Shown here one piece after another: positions 5,712 to 7,445 of a stretch of DNA of 7,445 nt. Both the position numbers and the translations under genes were made by a program. Every line of letters begins with the position of its first letter. The stretch's first letter is position 1. This DNA is from Methylophaga sp. (GTDB lineage Bacteria > Pseudomonadota > Gammaproteobacteria > Nitrosococcales > Methylophagaceae): the NCBI GenBank assembly GCA_014762585.1, contig JABURN010000064.1, forward strand, positions 1 to 7,445. Direction: 5' to 3'. The notes under the pieces were generated by a model. The model saw nothing but the letters and a program-made list of their open reading frames with translations. It was not told the DNA's origin and searched no databases.

Positions 5712-7430
5712 ATGGCTGGTCAGATCCCCACACAATTCATTGATGAACTACTTGCGCGCATCGATATCGTTGATGTTATCGATGCGCGGGTAGCGCTAAA
5801 AAAAGCGGGCAAAAATCTGCATGCCTGCTGCCCCTTCCACAACGAAAAAACACCTTCTTTCACAGTCAGCCCTGACAAGCAGTTCTATCATTGCTTTGGT
5901 TGTGGTGCCCACGGCACGGCTATCGGCTTCCTGATGGAGTACGACCAGCTCAGCTTCCCGGAAGCAATCCAGGAACTGGCGGATCAGGTGGGCATGACTG
6001 TGCCGACCACCCAATCGGTTAATTTATCGCCGGCGAAACAGAACCTCTATGATTTGATGGATAAAGTGGGGCGATACTACGTGCATCAGCTCCACAATCA
6101 TCCTCAGCGGCAAGCTTTTGTCAATTATCTGAAACAGCGCGGCCTCAGCGCCAATACCATCGAAACCTTCGGTCTGGGCATGGCACCTGATGGCTGGGAC
6201 AATGTACTGAAAACCTTCGGCAGTAACCCACAGGTGAGTAAGCAACTGCTCGATGGTGGCCTGTTAATCAAAAACGACAAAGGCCGTATCTACGACCGTT
6301 TCCGTAATCGCATTATGTTCCCCATCCGCGATCGCCGCGGCAGAGTCATCGGCTTTGGTGGGCGGGTGATGGATGATTCCACGCCAAAGTATCTGAACTC
6401 GCCGGAAACGCCGATCTTCCACAAAGGTACCGAGCTTTACGGCCTGTACCAGGCTCGCAAAGCCAATCGCAGGCTGGAGCGTATTCTGATTGTGGAAGGT
6501 TATATGGACGTGATTGCACTGGCGGAGTTCGGTATTAACAACGCGGTCGCGACGCTGGGTACATCAACCACAGCCGATCATCTGCGCGTATTGCTGCGCA
6601 CTGCGCCGGAAGTCGTGTTCTGTTTTGATGGCGACCGGGCGGGGCGCGATGCTGCTTGGCGTGCAGCTGAAAATGCCCTGCCGATGCTGGGCGGTAATCA
6701 GCAACTGAAGTTTATGTTTCTGCCCGAAGGTGAAGATCCGGACAGTCTGATCAGAAACCAGGGCCCGGAAGCTTTCAACCGCGGGGTGGAAATGGCTTTG
6801 AATTATTCAGACTTCTTTTTCGAAACCCTCTGCAGTCGTGTCGATGTGAATTCGATGGATGGGCGTGCCCGCCTGGTTGAATTGACCAAACCTTATCTCA
6901 AGCATGTGCCGGCTGGCGTCTACCGGGATATGCTCGAACAGAGGCTGGCCGAAATCACCAAAACCAACATGGCGACCCTGAACCGGCACCTTGAAAAGCC
7001 GGCGCAGCAACGCAAAAAAGCCGCCAGAAAGCCTAGCACGGCAACAATGACGCCGATCCGGATGGCGATCACCATCGTGCTGCAATACCCGATTCTGGCG
7101 CGGGAAATCGACAACCTGGATGCCATTGCCCAGGTGAAGCAACCCGGTATAAATATTTTTATCGAACTGGTTGAAACCCTGCATCATCATCCCCACTTAA
7201 CTACAGCGGCCCTGCTGGAACGCTGGCGCGACAAGGAAAACGGGGCGCATCTTCAGAAACTTGCCCTGCAACCGCTAACCTTGTCAGCGGATGCACTCAA
7301 ACATGAACTCACGGGCATCGTCTCTCGTCTTATTAAAGAAGCCAGACAACAGCGAATTCATGAGCTGACCAGCAAGCCGTTTAGTGAACTCACCGAAGCA
7401 GAAAAGGCTGAAGTGAAGTCCTATAAGTGA
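5712..7430 (+). CDS. dnaG: DNA primase
   Basis: Primase makes the RNA primers for leading- and lagging-strand synthesis, recruited to the fork by DnaB helicase. The 572-residue protein is complete (E. coli 581). Domains in order: an N-terminal CHC2 zinc-binding domain (~1-110) with Cys40, His43, Cys61 and Cys64 in ACCPFHNEKTPSF and YHCFGCGAHG; the RNA polymerase core (~115-430) with YDRFRNRIMFPIRDRRGRVI (196-215) and GFGGRVMDD (216-224); a TOPRIM fold with metal-binding Glu262 in VEGYMD and Asp306 and Asp308 in FDGDRAG; a basic linker (KKAARKPS); and a helical C-terminal domain (~445-572) that should bind DnaB. The start MAGQIPTQFIDELLARIDIV matches the family, but no Shine-Dalgarno precedes it (AGCGTTT before ATG). 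Poor initiation of dnaG also limits primase level in E. coli. rpoD is expected downstream, outside the window. Confidence 0.98.
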   Translation: MAGQIPTQFIDELLARIDIVDVIDARVALKKAGKNLHACCPFHNEKTPSFTVSPDKQFYHCFGCGAHGTAIGFLMEYDQLSFPEAIQELADQVGMTVPTTQSVNLSPAKQNLYDLMDKVGRYYVHQLHNHPQRQAFVNYLKQRGLSANTIETFGLGMAPDGWDNVLKTFGSNPQVSKQLLDGGLLIKNDKGRIYDRFRNRIMFPIRDRRGRVIGFGGRVMDDSTPKYLNSPETPIFHKGTELYGLYQARKANRRLERILIVEGYMDVIALAEFGINNAVATLGTSTTADHLRVLLRTAPEVVFCFDGDRAGRDAAWRAAENALPMLGGNQQLKFMFLPEGEDPDSLIRNQGPEAFNRGVEMALNYSDFFFETLCSRVDVNSMDGRARLVELTKPYLKHVPAGVYRDMLEQRLAEITKTNMATLNRHLEKPAQQRKKAARKPSTATMTPIRMAITIVLQYPILAREIDNLDAIAQVKQPGINIFIELVETLHHHPHLTTAALLERWRDKENGAHLQKLALQPLTLSADALKHELTGIVSRLIKEARQQRIHELTSKPFSELTEAEKAEVKSYK

Positions 7431-7445
7431 ATGTTTTTAAGTTTA

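Noticed and set aside
7431..7445. ATG right after the dnaG stop as the start of rpoD.
   Set aside because: Only 15 bases remain, and the frame ATG TTT TTA does not resemble an RpoD start.

Overview
The window is a compact, almost fully coding stretch of a gammaproteobacterial chromosome. The protein sequences and gene order fit a Pseudomonas/Cellvibrio-like (Pseudomonadales-type) marine or environmental lineage, but the sequence alone does not fix the genus. The anchor is the macromolecular-synthesis locus, rpsU - yqeY - dnaG on the + strand (4943-7430), in which rpoD would be expected just beyond the right edge. tsaD is divergent from it, and the folB/plsY divergent pair lies next door.

Layout. 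(1) 1-359, +: the 3' end of an unrecognised gene whose C-terminus is a regular heptad coiled coil. It is closed by a strong hairpin at 378-404 that can act on both strands. (2) 408-1580, -: a MidA/NDUFAF7-family SAM-dependent methyltransferase, head-to-head with folM (1597-2316, +). (3) folB-folK (3131-2275, -): a translationally coupled pair whose end runs 42 bp into the end of folM. (4) plsY (3209-3802, +): divergent from folB across 77 bp and touching tsaD (4806-3799, -) tail to tail with a 4-bp overlap. (5) tsaD and rpsU diverge from a 136-bp AT-rich promoter region, and the rpsU-yqeY-dnaG operon follows. No gene-free stretch exceeds 140 bp.

Functionally, three genes act on reduced pterins: FolB (dihydroneopterin aldolase), FolK (hydroxymethyldihydropterin pyrophosphokinase, a divergent form) and FolM (dihydromonapterin/dihydrofolate reductase). 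PlsY makes lysophosphatidic acid for phospholipid synthesis. TsaD makes the t6A modification of ANN-decoding tRNAs. S21, the YqeY protein and primase link translation and replication initiation.

This is mainly a conserved housekeeping region. I found no mobile element, CRISPR array, toxin-antitoxin pair, phage gene or RNA gene, and no convincing new system. The points most worth a second look are the divergent FolK-like protein, the head-to-head midA-like/folM start region with a TTG start for folM, the two terminator-less tail-to-tail overlaps, the inverted repeat in the folB/plsY promoter region, and the coiled-coil protein cut by the left edge.
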